From Alectoria sarmentosa (lineage: Eukaryota > Ascomycota > Lecanoromycetes > Lecanorales > Parmeliaceae): a DNA stretch of 49,865 bases. The translations under genes and the position numbers were made by a program. Below are positions 23,980 to 34,400 of the stretch, piece by piece (within the stretch, counting starts at the first letter, position 1; every line of letters starts with the position of its first letter). The notes below the pieces were generated by a model that had not been told where the DNA came from, ran no database searches, and saw nothing but the letters and a program-made list of their open reading frames with translations. The stretch spans positions 1 to 49,865 of the forward strand of contig WOGZ01000249.1 of the NCBI GenBank assembly GCA_009733775.1, in the 5' to 3' direction.

Positions 23980-25751
23980 ATGTCAGGGCATCTCGACGTG
24001 GATAATGTGCAAACAAGCGACGAGTCGGACACACCTACATCGACTTCACAAGAAGCCGAAAAGGACACCACCGCAGATGATGATACGACAATCCAATATC
24101 CTGCACCCCTTGCCCTTTTCTTCCTCATGACCGCCATCAGCATCTCCGTATCTCTCACTTCCCTAGACAGGACCATCATTACGACTGTAAGTGATACCCC
24201 CTCATTATTGTCCACTTGCTGACCGCCTCAGGCGATACCCCACATTACAGATCAATTCCACTCCTACAATGATGTCGGCTGGTATGCCAGTGCGTACCTC
24301 ATCACCGCTTGTTCCTTTTTACCGACATACGGACGCATATACGGCATGGTCAACTCAAAGTGGACCTTTCTGAGCGGACTCTTTGTCTTTGAAGTCGGAA
24401 GTCTGATATGCGGTTTGAAGCCCAGCTCCAAAGTTCTCATAGTCGGTCGAGCCATTGCCGGAGTAGGAAGCGCTGGGGTTGTGACGGGAGCATACGTGGT
24501 GGTAGCACGCAGTGTTCCGTTACAAAAGCGGCCCTTGTACGCTGGTATTGTCGCAATGATGTACGTTTTCATGATGTTGGTCTAATGTATGGCTAATGAC
24601 AATCTAGGTTCGGGGTTGGAGCTGTTGCTGGCCCTATTCTGGGAGGTGCCTTTACGGACCGTGCTACCTGGCGTTGGTGCTTCTATTTCAATCTTCCTCT
24701 GGGAGGCCTGGTAGCCGCAGCCACCATTTTATTCTTCAAGCCGCAAGAGCAACTTCCTCCCCGATCCCTGACTCAAATCATCCTTGAGCTCGACATCATC
24801 GGCAATGCAATACTCCTTGCAACAGCGGTCATGTTTTTCTTGTCCATGCAATACAGTGCGCAACCCCACGCATGGCACACTTCTCGAGTCATTGGTCTAC
24901 TCATTGGAACGGGAGTTGGTTTTGTTCTTTTTCTGATCTGGCAATGGCACAAAGGCGACCGAGCCCTGATACCGCTATCCATCATACTCCAACGTAATGT
25001 AGCCGCTGGATGTATAAACACATTCTTCATATACGCCGCGCTTCTGTCTCAGGCGTATTACCTTCCCGTCTGGTTCCAGGCGTGTAGAGACAAGAGCGCG
25101 CTAGGTTCCGGCGTCGACATGATTCCGTTCCTACTGGGTAACTCGCTGTTTGCGATCTTGGTGGGAGCCTTCGTTTCGAAAGTAGGCTATTTCAAACCAC
25201 CCGCAATACTCGGCAGCGCCATTGCAACGGTTGGTTCCGCTCTCCTCAGTACCTTGGCTGTCGACACCAGCTCTTCAAAATGGATTGGCTATGAGGTGCT
25301 TACATCAGTAGGACTGGGTATGGCAGTTCAGCAAGGCTACGTCGCAGTACAAAGTGTCGTCAGTGTCGAACAACTCGCCGTTGCATCGGCCTTGATATCC
25401 GCATTTCAAAGTCTTGGTGGTGCCATTTCCGTTTCGGTTGGCAACACTGTTCTGCTCAACGAGTTGTATGATGCCGCACTACCCGGTGTCGACATTGACG
25501 CCGTCATCGCCGCGGGTGCCACTGGATTCCGTACTTTGGTTCCGGAAGAAAGTATACCAGAACTTCTCAGCGTTTACAATGAGGCTTTTCGAAAAGTGTT
25601 CCTGATTGGAATCGTGTGTTCAGGCCTGGCATTCTTTGCAGCTCTCGGTCTCGAGTGGAAGAGTATCAAGAGCGGAAAGGGGGACGTGGAGGCTCTTGAT
25701 GTTCAATCTGTAAAAGCTCTGGAAGAGTTAAGCAAGCCACAATATAAATAA
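23980..25751 (+). CDS. MFS transporter, DHA2-type (14-TM drug/metabolite:H+ antiporter), 3 exons
   Basis: Predicted proton-coupled exporter of the plasma membrane or vacuole. My model has exons 23980-24186, 24232-24560 and 24608-25751, with introns of 45 bp (branch GCTGAC) and 47 bp (branch GCTAATGAC), giving 559 residues. A hydrophilic, acidic N-terminus of about 43 residues precedes TM1. LDRTI lies at the end of TM1, GWYASAYLI opens TM2, and the loop 2-3 motif A, GRIYG, is at 103-107. Motif C, GAVAGPILGG, is at 183-192 and marks antiporters. Later segments include the DHA2-like SQAYYLPVWFQA and GMAVQQGYVAVQ. All parts are intact. It is divergent from the thioesterase-like gene. Fungal members export toxins, siderophores or secondary metabolites. 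The substrate here is unknown, and a link to the neighbouring lipid genes is inference. Confidence 0.95.
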
Positions 25752-27232
25752 TGGTACTTGTCATTCCCATCTCCTCGGTCTGCACCTGTAATCTCCATGC
25801 CGTTGACTATTGATCACGTGAGCTTCTCGTTCAAATGGAGGCATCACATTAACAAGACTTTGGTAGCAGCTTCGAAAAATCAAAGGAGCACGCTTCGTTC
25901 GCTGACATTCCGCCATATCAACTTCTCTCCTACCCTTTACTCACAAATAGAAGAAGAGTTGGACTGGTGAAACAAGTGATGAAGCTCCCTAAGTCTATCG
26001 AGGCATCTACATACTGCGACTCAATTGTGTGCATTGGGCTAACAATGAGAAAGACCAAATTCATACCTCGCGACGCTCTTTCTTTCTCTGCCGACCACCC
26101 TTGGCTCGATTACCTCCAACGTGACCAGCGCCGCATAATTATTATCGTTTGCGGATTTGATTTCATTTCTGCACATGGGAGCTTCACTCAGACATTCCTC
26201 TATGACCATAATATGCTCCTCACTCTCTCTCTCTCTCTTTAACAGCAATGACGATGTTTTCCTGCTCTGCGCTCTACCATGTACCTTTATATCTTCCTCG
26301 TCGGATAGGATTGAATGACGTGCATTTGAATTGTCGGATTTCAGGTATCAAGAAGATGAGTGGTGGATACGTTAGAGACTAGATAGGTGGGAATAGATGG
26401 GAGAGTGAGAGTGTAGGGCATTGTGGGTTGAGAAAAGGGACAAATCATGAGGCGATTATTGAGTTGAAAGATGGTTGGAGAAATGGAAAGCGTGCAAAGT
26501 CTAAGGAGGAGTGTGTTGATGTCGAGGCCAGGTCGCATTTACATCAGCGGTTGTTCAAGGTTGCACTTTCTATATGGAGTGGCTGCAAATATCTCAGCCT
26601 ATTTTCAAATTAGCGATAGAATAAAAGCACGAAAATGATGACAGCGTCCTTCTCGCGCACTCCGTTGCCATACCCTAATCGTATATCTGTACGTCTAGTT
26701 CCTGCTGTTCCCGGTATTAGTGCACGTCGTATCATCATCGGCTGTCGGATTTGTAAATCTGGAGGCATTCAGGAGCGTGTTTTCCATCGGAGTCGTGAGA
26801 TTGAGCCTCGAGGATGTCGATGCGGGTTTCAAAATTGCAGGAGATACTAATGTCGTATGTAATGGTTGGTTCGTTAGCGGAAGCAATACATTCAGAGTGA
26901 ATGGTTCAAAGAATATGGTTGGTCGAATCATACATTTTCTAATTGCAAGAAGTTCACAGCCCATCGACGCGTAAACGTGAATTTATTTTCCTGACGTAAC
27001 GGATAATGAGATTTGAAGCAAGCTATATGCGCCTTTTTGCTTCTGCATTGCAGTACGGAGTAATGTTGTCCAAGATTCAGTACTAGCAGTCAATGACTCT
27101 AAACTCTCGTGGTGGATATACTGTACGTAGAAAGCGAATGGTCGTGACTTGCCATATATCCAAGTGAGTAGAGCGCTCATCAAGTTGGTCTGAACTCAAG
27201 TCTCAGAAACTCCATCCAGCCATACACTTGAT
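25752..27232. other. Intergenic stretch, no gene recognised
   Basis: Frames up to about 90 codons occur on both strands (for example 26695-26964 minus and 26720-26974 plus) and overlap each other. None matches a known family. A short CT microsatellite lies at about 26220-26238. Confidence 0.5.
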
Positions 27233-27778
27233 TTATTCAATCCCCGTTTGATTGGTCAAACCCAAGTCATTGCCAGCAGGTGCACCCCCAATTACAACAT
27301 CCAAAAATCTTCCCAACCCGGCCAACGCAGCACCACCCCAATGCTTCTCGCCCGGCCTGCTATTCAACAGACAAACTTCAACAATCCTCATCGAAGCTCC
27401 AATGATCTGATCGAAAGTTGCAATCTCAATTGTCCGAGCCGGAACTGATGTAGTGAGGCGCACGTGGAGCTGACAAGAACCGCTGCTCCGACGATATGGC
27501 AATTCAATCTGGCCTGAAAGTGCTTGTTTGCTCCATTCAATCGGACGATCATGGTTGGGGGTGGTAGCAAGGATATAAGTCAAGACGTTTAAACAGTCCA
27601 ATGCAGACGGCGTGAGACGACCGGGATCAGGTCGTGTTGGGATGGCGCAACGATATGCAAGACTCAAGGAAGGGACAGGGAGTGTTGTGTTGGGATTGAT
27701 GGATGGGGTAAGTGCCGACGGTGGGGTGTTGATGGCGAAAGCGAGCGACGCTAATAATAAAAGGTAGAGGTTGATCAT
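27233..27778 (-). CDS. Small secreted protein with four cysteines, 181 aa
   Basis: Start chosen at 27778, not the upstream in-frame ATG at 27838, because it places a signal peptide (MINLYLLLLASLAFA) exactly at the N-terminus. Cleavage is likely after about residue 15-17. The mature part has only four cysteines, at 44, 62, 102 and 136, enough for two disulfides. There are two N-glycosylation sequons, NTT (30) and NQT (176). Recognisable stretches are SALDCLNVLTYIL, ELPYRRSSGSCQLHV and WGGAALAGLGRFLDVVIGG. This layout is common in a broad group of uncharacterised ascomycete secreted proteins, but I cannot name the family. It is single-exon and its stop faces away from the MFS gene. A cell-wall, apoplastic or effector-like role is possible, and nothing here decides. 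Confidence 0.78.
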   Translation of the reverse strand: MINLYLLLLASLAFAINTPPSALTPSINPNTTLPVPSLSLAYRCAIPTRPDPGRLTPSALDCLNVLTYILATTPNHDRPIEWSKQALSGQIELPYRRSSGSCQLHVRLTTSVPARTIEIATFDQIIGASMRIVEVCLLNSRPGEKHWGGAALAGLGRFLDVVIGGAPAGNDLGLTNQTGIE

Positions 27779-30700
27779 TGTGACATTCTTTCTTCGGACC
27801 TGTCGTGGGTACACATGCAGTAGTCGCAAAACATTCAAAATCCACTAATAGTAGCGTCACGTTATGAAAATTTGATCTCCGCACAAGCGACCCAGTCAGG
27901 CCATAAAGAGCTAAAGGCCAATGTTAGCCCTCAATTGATCTCTCATAGGGAGCAGCCAACCAATCACAATCAATTGGCTTCCTTTGCACCTCACATGCCT
28001 TTGCACACCACATTCGATTCGCATCTCTCCGACACTAGGCCAGCCCTCTGTATGGATCTTCTGTGCGGCGCGGTCGCAATCATATCTCGACAGCCAACCA
28101 TTATGTGGATGAGGAGTTTGCGACCGATGTTGTTTGGGGCGTATGCGGTAGACTGGCTGATGTAGGACTACTAAGAGCCATCACACATTAGATTTTGCCC
28201 GAGCTATGTGACTGTTCGGAGTGTAGCATCCCAACCAGAAGCCTAAAGATGACAGAGGCGATGCAGAAGAGGTCGCTGTATTAAGGCGCCCAGCAGATAT
28301 TGTGGCCGGGCTATTGTCCACTGCCCCATTGATGAAGATAGCTTGCGTGGACGGACTATTCAGGGTATCCGATGAACCAAACCAGTAGTGATGATCCATG
28401 TATTCCAATATGGCATCGTTCTGCGACCCCTTTGCGGTCGGGTTCGCCGCTACTCAGCAGCTTCTTGCTACTTGGTGGTTTCCAACTGGGTCACGGCGGC
28501 CAACGAGAGTCAGATTGTCCGATTGAGATTCAGAGTATAAAGGCCTCTCTGCTTAGATGAAGGTACCCTCGTCCAACTTTTACGCGATTCAACACGGTAG
28601 CCAATGTCTCTTTCACAATAGAGAGCCTCCCCAATCCAATGTGACTCGTCGATCTGTGTACCATCAAGGTTCTGGCAAACGCCTTACGCAGGTCATCGAC
28701 ACTCCCAATGATCAATCCGACCTTGCTAGAGACCGGTGATAAGACATGATCCTTATTGGCCGGTCCATGATTCAACTGGAAATCATCAACTCGAGGAGAC
28801 TACTGAGCAGCAGTGGAGTCGATGGCTGTTCAACAAGACTTATCAAGCGCCTCGATCCATAGAACCATCAAATTCTTGAATCCCCATGTGTGTCGCAGCC
28901 TTTTGTTTGATGCCCAACACAATACATCGCGCAGCAGGCACGGGGTGGCAAACAACAACGCCCGATCGCAACATATAGAATGAGCACTCTTGGTCTGGGT
29001 CGAGTGCACAGGCTTTACATCTACATCGTTTCTTAATAATCATCATACTAATATGCCAATACTGCGTGAATGGCATCACTTGAACCATGTGCCAGTGTCA
29101 TCCATCATCGTTCCAGTCCTTGGAGTCCCTGACATAATCAACTTGAATTATCCATTTCACAACTTGTACGTTCCTATTGTAATTTTGTATACATCCGTTT
29201 CATCATCCTAAATACTCGGAGTTCGCAAATAGGGTTCGACGTGATTATCTTGGCAATTCCGAGAATTCTCTATTTTCGAATTCCCTCTTCTCTTTCATCA
29301 TCTCTGTCCTCTTATTCATTGAATGTATTGTCGACGCCCATTTCTATTGACTGATCCGACGCCTTTCACCGAACTATATTCTGACCTCCACGGCACTTGG
29401 TTCAACCTCATCAATGCAAAATTGCGCCCGTGGCCATTCGATCCCTTGTCTCGTTCAGCATCCACCCTGTACATTGCCCTGGTGAGCATCATTGGTGCAC
29501 CCCTGCGAGTACCCAAGGAAGCATCAATTCTTCTCTCTGTGGACTCAGTCGACTCTTTTCTCGAGTATGCCCAATGCAATCCTCTAGCAACACATGTTTC
29601 TCTCGCTGACAGATGATTGTCTACTTCCATCAGTGTTCCCGTCCTGAAGCACAGTCCCTCTATCCACGTCATATGGCACAACTCGCTTGACCTTGCAAAT
29701 TCCACCCCTACGCCCGCATATCTATATACTACGTTACCTCTCTCGTGTTAGTACAAGCTGGTCTCCATAGCCGCCACACTCTCATCCGTTCATGAGGTGT
29801 GTGCATCATGGACTGACAATTTGATTCCAACGGAATGCTACAGTGGTCTCTCTGCATGGTTCTGTCATATCGGGCCTCTGGTTGGATCCAGTACATTTCG
29901 GATGGCGACACGACTCGTGCAAATTACATCTTGTACCCCTGCAGTCTGGTCTCTACGGGCAGATGCCATAGCTCTATGCCACTTAAAATCCTGTCAGTAC
30001 GTCCCTCTTGGCAAACTAGAGATGCCCAGGTTGCCAACATACATACTGCAGCCTTTTGCCATTCCCTTTGCCGACATCACGCATGGCATCCTCATCAAAG
30101 AGGTTGTATCCACCCACATCCCTAGGCATATTTTGCTCTGTGGTCTGTATCGCCTCTGCCAGTTCGGCTGATCATCAAAGCCCTATCAGAAGCCTGCGTC
30201 AATGTTAAAGTTGATACCAAATATCACGATTAACCTACGCCCATACCTGCGCCTATACCTATGCATCTTTGTGATTGTCTTCGTGCGGAAATCAGCACAT
30301 ATTTCTGCATGTATACCGAAGAGACGTGCTGAAGTTCTTGACCACTCACACTTGGGTTACCTCATAGACTTCAACTTGGGAGCTTTCGCTCGACTTTATG
30401 ACGCTTTACACGGTCCTCTTCTTCCATATGACGAACCCATAAACATGGTACGTACAAGGCACTCTTGGCAACGGCTAATACCGCAGACTGCGCACCGAGC
30501 CGTGAGACAGGAATAAGTCATCGGTCTGCTTGTGCTTAGGAAGGGCAGTGCCAACTTGCTCTTCAATCCTTGACCGTCACCCTTGATCCCGTGCACCATC
30601 TAGACTGACAGAGACGAGCAGTGACTAACACCATGGCAACATCACAGATACACCTTGGCATCTCTGCAGCAGCTTCCCAGCAATATATCAAGCACGTTCA

Positions 30701-31819
30701 AGATAATGATCCTTGTTCGTTTCGACTTGGACATACTCGACTCTTTTGGCCCGGTGTTTGCTATGGTCAAACAGGATGCAACCTTGGTCGACACTCCCAC
30801 CTTACAACACCCAGCCTCTGCCTCACCATCATGACCGACGGACATGAGCGGGTACCGCCTTTTCAATTCGAGTACCAAGTCGAAGGAAGCTAATTTCGAT
30901 ATTCGGGCACCTGCTGAGCGGAATGTCTTGATCTTTGTTGAGATCTGGATGAAGAGCTCGGCAACTCTGGGTTGCACCTTTCTAGAAGATGCTCATTGTC
31001 ACCCTTTCCAGGCTCTCTCTTGGTTATTGGCCGAGCAGGGCTGGAGAGCCGAAAGCCTGGCCAAAGGAGAATCTACTTTCCCCTCCTAGCTCTGACTGAA
31101 ATGATGTCGATGTCGATACACTCCAGCGACCCGAGGAACTTGCCGCTACCGTGTCGAGTGCCATGTGTCTCATCATGGGTTTGTTTGATTCTGTTTGTGA
31201 TAGGGTATACTACGTATCAGCCATGTGCGAGTAGTGATGCATGTACTGTCGTTGTATAATAGGTGCCGGTAGTTGGTCTTCTTTGTTTCTTCTCAGCCAT
31301 CTTGATTGCTTGACATACAGGACGTATGTACTGGTAGTACATCAAATTTAAATTTCAAAAAGCATTTCCTATAATGGACTTTGATATGTTCATCAAGCCT
31401 GATTGACGCGGATCATATTATCGTTCAAGTACAATCTAATATACATAATATCACTGTTATAACTCTCAAACTTTTCAATCTATATATTCATGATCTTATG
31501 AATGTTTAGTCGATTGTGTAAATGCATTCGATTATTGATCTGTTTCGTTTCAAATGCTTTCAAATGTATATTTTGAGTATACATTGATGGTTCTTTCCCA
31601 TTTTCTCTTGTTTCGCTTAGCGGTAAACAGTAAAAATATATGTAGCTTCTCCTTCTCTCTTCTCTTTTTTTCCTCTTTGTCGCAGGAAATCATTTCGACA
31701 GATATCGTGCTTTTAAGATTTTCAAAGCCAAAGCACAGATTCAAAAACGCGGCTTAGACCAAAAACAGATTTTCTTTCCTGCGAGCGTACGACCAAGCCC
31801 TCTCCCTCTTCTCCGTCAA
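27779..31819. other. Long gene-poor stretch
   Basis: About 4 kb with only frames of 60-125 codons on both strands (the longest 29316-29705 minus and 29797-30171 plus), none recognisable. A minus frame at 28530-28775 (VGLIIGSVDDLRKAFARTL) looks protein-like but has no supporting exon. Composition becomes AT-richer from about 31330. Genes with several short exons could be missed here. Confidence 0.45.
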
Positions 31820-32153
31820 GTGAGTTACATGTTCCTATAACAAGCACATCGTATTTATATCACATTTCTGAATCGAATTGACTGTTACTGTTTCTACTTT
31901 TATTTCAAAATGTTTATATTGTAACCTTGTGTCCGTTGATAGTTTTGAATGTAACAATCAATAAAAATTGTTATTGGTTTTTAATCTTGTTTATGATATT
32001 TTTAGTGTGACACTATGTTCATTAATCGTCTCAAACGTAACTACTGATTAATATTTTCATTTGTTTTTGATCTTGTTTCGGTTTGTGACGTAAAGTTCTG
32101 TGAAGTAAAATTTGAAATGTAAATTGCTGACTTGTGATTTTTGACGGCGTAGA

Positions 32154-32600
32154 ATGGCTCACAACAATCCAATTCCCGCGGGACCTCGCGCTGGAAATGA
32201 AGCCCTTCCATTCCCTCTTTATGTATGCGTTTTTAAAAAATTTCATCTCAAAAATGCGTATTAACTGTGACATTTGCAGATTCCTGCAGATCCGCCTTCC
32301 GCTTGGTCGACGGACGAACTTACCGCTTGTTTTCTGGCAACCCACCATCATCTTGCAGCCATGCAAATCCATATATATCAAATCTTCTCTGCCACCGACG
32401 CCCTCAATGAGGAGGGAGACGAGCCTATTGACGGAGGGTTTTTTATTTCGCGCTTTGAAGCGCAAGCTGTGAGAGACTCCCCGGCCTGGAAATTTGCATC
32501 GCGAGGGGCGGATGAGATAATGCTAAAGGAAATTGTCCACTTTTGGCATTATTGTAATAATCGTGATCTTCGCTGGATGTGTCGTACTATGGGAGTCTGA
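32154..32600 (+). CDS. Unrecognised 129-residue protein, two exons, at an AT-block edge
   Basis: Exon 1 (32154-32222) encodes MAHNNPIPAGPRAGNEALPF plus PLY. A 57 bp GT-AG intron (32223-32279, branch TTAACTGTGAC, acceptor TTTGCAG) follows. Exon 2 (32280-32600) starts IPADPPSAWSTDELTACFLA and ends RWMCRTMGV. The frame is open and codon use is ordinary, although the surrounding DNA is AT-rich. No signal peptide or membrane segment is visible. The middle has HHHLAAMQIHIYQIF and an acidic stretch, and the C-terminal third is rich in Trp, His and Cys. A pyrimidine-rich leader, then GTGAGT at 31820 and GGCGTAG just before the ATG, suggest a 5'-UTR intron (31820-32152). That interval contains a diverged 86 bp tandem repeat (31929 and 32014). 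I recognise no family. It lies 40 bp from AT-rich block 2. Confidence 0.65.
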
Positions 32601-32640
32601 TTTTTGTTTTTCCGTTTTTTATGTCTTGATTTTTGTTTGA

Positions 32641-34400
32641 GGTGAAACGAGATTTGGTTTTGTTTTTTTCACATATTATATACTTCATTTAAATGAAAAA
32701 ACAAAATTGATATCTTGAAAACTTGCATTAAAATAAACTTAATTATATAAATATAAAATTATATTATTAATATATATTTTATAAATTTTATAAAAAAGTA
32801 AAAATATAGCACATTTATAAAATTATACGAATTGAAATTTCATTTATTTAATATTTATTAGTTTTATAACTTTTATTTATATTTTTTAATTATTAAATTA
32901 ATTTTGTTATTATATATTGTAAAATAAAATTTATTAATATTATGTTATTATTATTTATTTACGTATTTTTAACATTGAAAATATTATTTAATTTATTATA
33001 TAATTATATATACTTTTATTACACTTTATTTTATCGAAGTTGTTTTAATAAATATTTGATTATTTTATTTTATCATTTCTTTTTATTATTATTTAATTTA
33101 AATAATATTCAAAATTGTAAAAAGTTAAAAAAAAAGAAAAAATTAGTAAAAAGTATAAAGTGCGAGTTTATAATATATAAATTATATAAATTATATACAA
33201 TAATTTATATATAAATATTATAATTTATATAATAATTAATATAAGTTAAACTATAATATTAAATGTTAATATAAAAAGTAGTTTTTTGATATTGTTTACG
33301 AATAGTAAAAAATTAAAATCAATTATTAAAATAAATAAAAATTGTATTATAATTTTACTTTTAAAAATAAATTAATATTGAATATTTATATAAAAAGAGT
33401 ATATGTTAATATTATTTTAAATTATTAAATATTTTTAATATTTTATTAATTTTTTTTTTCGACGAGTAAGTTTTATATTTTTCGATAAAATTTAATTTCT
33501 CTTATTCGTATACGCTTATTTAATTTTTATTTTCACGAAATATATATTCATTATTACGTATACAATTATTTATCGATTTCTTTATTCGTTTAATCGATAA
33601 AGAGTTTAAAAACAATGTTTTATATTTTAACTATTATATATCGCTTATATAACGACGTATTTACGTTAATATAATAATAAGTAATTTTATATTTAAAATT
33701 AATAACGAATTCATTATCTCATATCAATTCTATTATATTAAATAATATTTAATTTCTAAAATTTATTGCAAATTTTTGATTGATTTAAAAAAAATCAAAT
33801 TTTTTTTTAAATAAATTAATTAATATGTTTACTATTTTTAAATAAAATTTTGAAAATTGAATAGTAGTTTGCTTTTAATATTATAGTAATGCGTTATTTT
33901 ATATTTATTTTAATTATCTTCGCTAATGTCACGCAAAATATATTTTATAAAATAAATAAATTATTTATATTTATTATATAATTTATTATAATACTCTTTT
34001 TTATATTACTTTTTCTTTTTTGAATTTTCATTTGCGTGAATTATATTTTGAACGAATTTCTATTTTCAATAAATTGTAATATATTATTTTTCAACATTTA
34101 ATTATTGTCATTATTATAACGCATTTTAATTTATAAAATTCTAAACATAAAAACGAAAAGATTAATTAACTTAATATACAATTTTACGTTTTTTAAATTA
34201 AGATTTTCAAATCGTTGAAAAGAGTCAAATAATAAATTTTAAAAAACATTATATTTAAATATTATCTTTTTAAAATAAATTATATCGAATATTAATTTAA
34301 TTAAATCGTTAATATTTTAATATTATAATTCGATTTTAATTTGCTTTATTTTATTTATAATAAATTATTTTATATATTTATCATATATTAATATTATATA
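32641..34400. repeat. AT-rich block 2, left part, unidentified
   Basis: Very AT-rich, with stops in all frames. The only long frame (32942-33214, plus) is composed of Phe, Leu, Ile, Tyr and Lys and is a composition artefact. I could not find the 174 bp LTR of the neighbouring element here. It is probably RIP-mutated repeat DNA. Confidence 0.6.

Noticed and set aside
32942..33214. 90-codon plus frame in AT block 2
   Set aside because: Almost only Phe, Leu, Ile, Tyr, Asn and Lys, as expected for any long frame in 85% AT DNA.
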